Shown one piece after another: positions 15,195-17,243 of a stretch of 17,243 nt of DNA. Numbering within the stretch: the first letter of the stretch is position 1; every line of letters starts with the position of its first letter. The translations under genes and the position numbers were made by a program. The DNA lies in NCBI GenBank assembly GCA_003567115.1, contig PXAP01000126.1, positions 1-17,243 of the forward strand, written 5' to 3'. Under the pieces are notes generated by a model that was not told the origin of the DNA, searched no databases, and saw only the letters and a program-made list of their open reading frames with translations. The stretch comes from Bacteroidota bacterium (lineage in GTDB: Bacteria; Bacteroidota; Bacteroidia; Bacteroidales; PUMT01).

Positions 15195-16706
15195 ATGACA
15201 CAGAGAAAAACTTTCAACCGCCGGCAATTCCTCGGTCTTACAGGCTCTGCAGTTGCCTTTAGCGTAGTTCCCCGCCATGTCCTTGGCGGATCAAATTATG
15301 TCGCACCCAGTGATAAGATAACTCTGGGACTGATCGGATGCGGTACCCAACAAATCAGAGAGTTAACCCGGTTAATTCCCGATCCGAGAATACAGGTTGT
15401 TTCGGTTTGTGATCCTGTAAAATATCCGACCGGTTACCGGGACTGGTCATTAAACGGGATAAAAAACTCAATACGGCAGGTTCTGGATGAACCCGAATGG
15501 GGCAGTAATCTTTTGATACCGGGAGGTCGTGACGTCGGACAGGAACTGGTTGATAAATATTACGCAAAAAACAGATCATCAGGTCAGTATAAGGCCTGCA
15601 CCGCCTATGAGGATTTTCGTGAAATGCTCGAAAAGGAGCAGGATATGACCGCGGTAAAAATAATTACTCCTGATCATCAGCATGCAATCCAGGCTATTGC
15701 AGCAATGAAAAAGGGTAAGCATGTTATAATGCATAAACCACTTGCCAACATTGTTCATGAGGCCAGGTCAGTCATTGAAACCGCAAGAGAAACAGGAGTA
15801 ATCACCCACCTTCTGGCATGGACCGACAGAAGCTCCTACCGTGTGGTAAAGAAGTGGATTGATGACGGGGCAATCGGAACTCTAAGGGAGATACATAACT
15901 GGTCATTCAGGCCGGTTTGGGAACAGTGGACAATGAGGCCTGACGAAACTCCTGCCGTTCCGGCAGGATTTAACTGGCCACTATGGCTGGGACCGGTACC
16001 TGACCGCCCCTACCATCCAAATTACACCCATGCCACTTACCGCGGATGGTTTGACTTTGGTGCCGGGTCGGTGGCCGATATGGGAATATACAGTCTCTGG
16101 CAGCTTTTCCCCACCTTCGGAATCACCACTCCCCCGGTAAGTATTGAAGCGCTGGGTGGCACAACCCGCAAAACAGATGAAAACGGAGTATTCTCAGCTG
16201 TTCCCATTGCTGAAGCTTTTCCATATACCAACATTTTCAGATGGAAATTCCCTGCCGCCGGTTCATCACCGGAGCTGGATCTTTTCTGGTATGACGGAGG
16301 AATGAAACCACATAATCCGCCTGAAATGGAAGCCGACAACAAGGAGCTGGACAGTGAAGGGATGATGTTCGTGGGAGACAAGGGTAAGATCATGGCAGGT
16401 TTCAGGTGCACCAGTCCAAGGATAATTCCTGAAGCGAACATGATAGCACATACAGGATCAGCAGATCCGCCGGAAGATGTAACCGTTTCAACAAATGTCT
16501 GGATTGATGCTGTTTTGAATAATGAACAATCACCCGGCAGTTTCCGGAATGTTGCCGAATGTAATGAAACAGCATTGCTGGCCGCCCCGGCTTTAAAAGC
16601 CGGCAGAAAAATCATCTATGACCCGGTTAATATGAAAATTACCAATATACCTGAAGCTGACAGGTTTCTGCGCCGTGAGAAATACCGCACCGGATGGGAA
16701 ATCTGA
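15195..16706 (+). CDS. Tat-exported Gfo/Idh/MocA-family oxidoreductase
   Basis: This NAD(P)-dependent sugar oxidoreductase-family protein of 503 residues carries an N-terminal twin-arginine signal. FNRRQFLGLTGSAVAFSVVPRHVLGG is at about 7-32, with the double Arg at 9-10. The Rossmann fold begins KITLGLIGCGTQQ (41-53). TPDHQHA (158-164) and MHKPLA (179-184) form the strand-loop where most relatives have EKP; here His180 replaces the Glu. The C-terminal substrate domain contains FNWPLWLGPVPDRPYHPNYTHATYRGWFDFGAGSVADMG, a block typical of Bacteroidota/Planctomycetota secreted members. Such proteins are often glycoside 3-dehydrogenases or glucose-fructose oxidoreductase-like enzymes with tightly held cofactor. 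It is followed after 90 bp by another Tat protein of the isomerase/epimerase family. The substrate is not predictable. Confidence 0.9.
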   Translation: MTQRKTFNRRQFLGLTGSAVAFSVVPRHVLGGSNYVAPSDKITLGLIGCGTQQIRELTRLIPDPRIQVVSVCDPVKYPTGYRDWSLNGIKNSIRQVLDEPEWGSNLLIPGGRDVGQELVDKYYAKNRSSGQYKACTAYEDFREMLEKEQDMTAVKIITPDHQHAIQAIAAMKKGKHVIMHKPLANIVHEARSVIETARETGVITHLLAWTDRSSYRVVKKWIDDGAIGTLREIHNWSFRPVWEQWTMRPDETPAVPAGFNWPLWLGPVPDRPYHPNYTHATYRGWFDFGAGSVADMGIYSLWQLFPTFGITTPPVSIEALGGTTRKTDENGVFSAVPIAEAFPYTNIFRWKFPAAGSSPELDLFWYDGGMKPHNPPEMEADNKELDSEGMMFVGDKGKIMAGFRCTSPRIIPEANMIAHTGSADPPEDVTVSTNVWIDAVLNNEQSPGSFRNVAECNETALLAAPALKAGRKIIYDPVNMKITNIPEADRFLRREKYRTGWEI

Positions 16707-16781
16707 TGATATATCATTGTGTATATATAAAATTCAAAAACAAAACTGTTAAACAAATAGTAAAATTTATCAATTAATTAT

Positions 16782-16788
16782 AAGGAGG
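16782..16788 (+). promoter_or_regulatory. Strong Shine-Dalgarno site
   Basis: AAGGAGG lies 8 bases before the ATG at 16797. A near-perfect anti-16S match is uncommon in this window, where the other genes have A/T-rich leaders without a Shine-Dalgarno sequence. It supports the chosen start of the last gene. Confidence 0.6.
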
Positions 16789-16796
16789 ATAAAAAT

Positions 16797-17243
16797 ATGA
16801 ACCATATCTCACGACGAAATTTTCTTGGAAAATCGTTAACCCTGGGAGCAGCCGGAGTAATTGCTCCGTCCATGCTTGATTTCTCATCAATGCAGGCCCA
16901 GCCGCGTGTTCGCAAAAACAACATTTCACTTGCCCAGTGGGCTCTGGTTGGTGAAATCAGGGCAGGTGAGTGGACCAATCTGGACTTTCCACGTATTGCC
17001 CGTGAAGTGTTTGATATTGACGGAATCGAATTTGTCAACACCCTTTGGGAAGTACCCACTATGAACTATCTCAACCGCCTGAAAAGAAATGCTGAAGATT
17101 ATGGTGTAACAATGGTTCTAATCATGTGCGACGCCGAAGGGGATGGATGTTCACCAACTAAAAAGGAACGCAGGCAATTCGATATCAATCACAGAAAATG
17201 GATCGATGCAGCACAATATCTTGGCTGTCATGCTATCCGTACC
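16797..17243 (+). CDS. Tat-exported sugar phosphate isomerase/epimerase-like TIM-barrel protein (3' end beyond window)
   Basis: The first 149 residues are visible. A Tat signal is clear: ISRRNFLGKSLTLGAAGVIAPSMLDF (4-29), with Arg6-Arg7. The mature part, KNNISLAQWALVGEIRAGEWTNLDFPRIAREVFDIDGIEFVNTLWEVPTMNYLNRLKRNAEDYGVTMVLIMCDAEG, is the opening of the xylose isomerase-like (AP endonuclease 2) TIM barrel. The substrate and the metal-binding acidic residues lie beyond the window. It follows the Tat-exported Gfo/Idh/MocA gene on the same strand after 90 bp, a pairing often seen in Bacteroidota periplasmic sugar metabolism. It has the strongest ribosome-binding site in the window. A periplasmic sugar isomerase, epimerase or 3-keto-sugar-processing role is inference. 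Confidence 0.85.
   Translation, partial: MNHISRRNFLGKSLTLGAAGVIAPSMLDFSSMQAQPRVRKNNISLAQWALVGEIRAGEWTNLDFPRIAREVFDIDGIEFVNTLWEVPTMNYLNRLKRNAEDYGVTMVLIMCDAEGDGCSPTKKERRQFDINHRKWIDAAQYLGCHAIRT

Noticed and set aside
16037..16615. 192-codon open frame on the minus strand
   Set aside because: It lies wholly inside the Gfo/Idh/MocA gene in antisense and its translation shows no domain. The plus-strand protein has clear family motifs throughout.

Overview
The window most likely comes from a member of the Bacteroidota. Evidence: -7-like boxes of the form TAnnTTTG, little Shine-Dalgarno sequence, a LacI-type regulator with the 'GTVDRVLHNRG' helix-turn-helix typical of that phylum, and a paired Tat-exported Gfo/Idh/MocA oxidoreductase and sugar isomerase/epimerase. 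Base composition is even and the genes look intact. The main theme is catabolism of hexuronates (D-glucuronate and D-galacturonate), with links into central sugar-phosphate metabolism.

The left part (1 to about 8175) is read entirely from the minus strand. In transcription order it holds a LacI-family regulator, an SDR-type D-mannonate oxidoreductase (fructuronate reductase, uxuB type), a HAD-family hydrolase, a LarA-like nickel-pincer racemase/epimerase homologue, 4-phosphoerythronate dehydrogenase (pdxB), 6-phosphogluconate dehydrogenase (gnd), and a class II fructose-bisphosphate aldolase cut by the window edge. The gaps are 69-149 bp, so it is not clear whether this is one operon or several units.

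The right part (8363 to the end) is read from the plus strand. It holds tagaturonate epimerase (uxaE), uronate isomerase (uxaC), KDPG aldolase (eda), a three-gene TRAP transporter (dctP, dctQ, dctM), a Tat-exported Gfo/Idh/MocA oxidoreductase, and the start of a Tat-exported xylose-isomerase-like TIM-barrel protein. eda and dctPQM are tightly spaced and probably one operon, separated from uxaC by a good rho-independent terminator at 11291-11342.

Proposed route: the TRAP transporter brings in uronate. UxaC converts glucuronate to fructuronate and galacturonate to tagaturonate. UxaE epimerises tagaturonate to fructuronate, and the SDR reduces fructuronate to mannonate. The usual next steps, mannonate dehydratase (uxuA) and KDG kinase (kdgK), are not in the window. 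Eda then cleaves KDPG to pyruvate and glyceraldehyde 3-phosphate. The regulator diverges from uxaE. The gap between them carries a CG-centred palindrome at 8258-8271, just after a -7-like box, which is the expected form of a LacI-family operator.

The points most worth following up are the LarA homologue, which keeps the catalytic histidines and cofactor lysine, beside a mannonate-producing enzyme; a structured, repeat-bearing intergenic region at 9619-9820 that resembles the right end or guide-RNA scaffold of an IS200/IS605-type element without a transposase; and the operator candidate.
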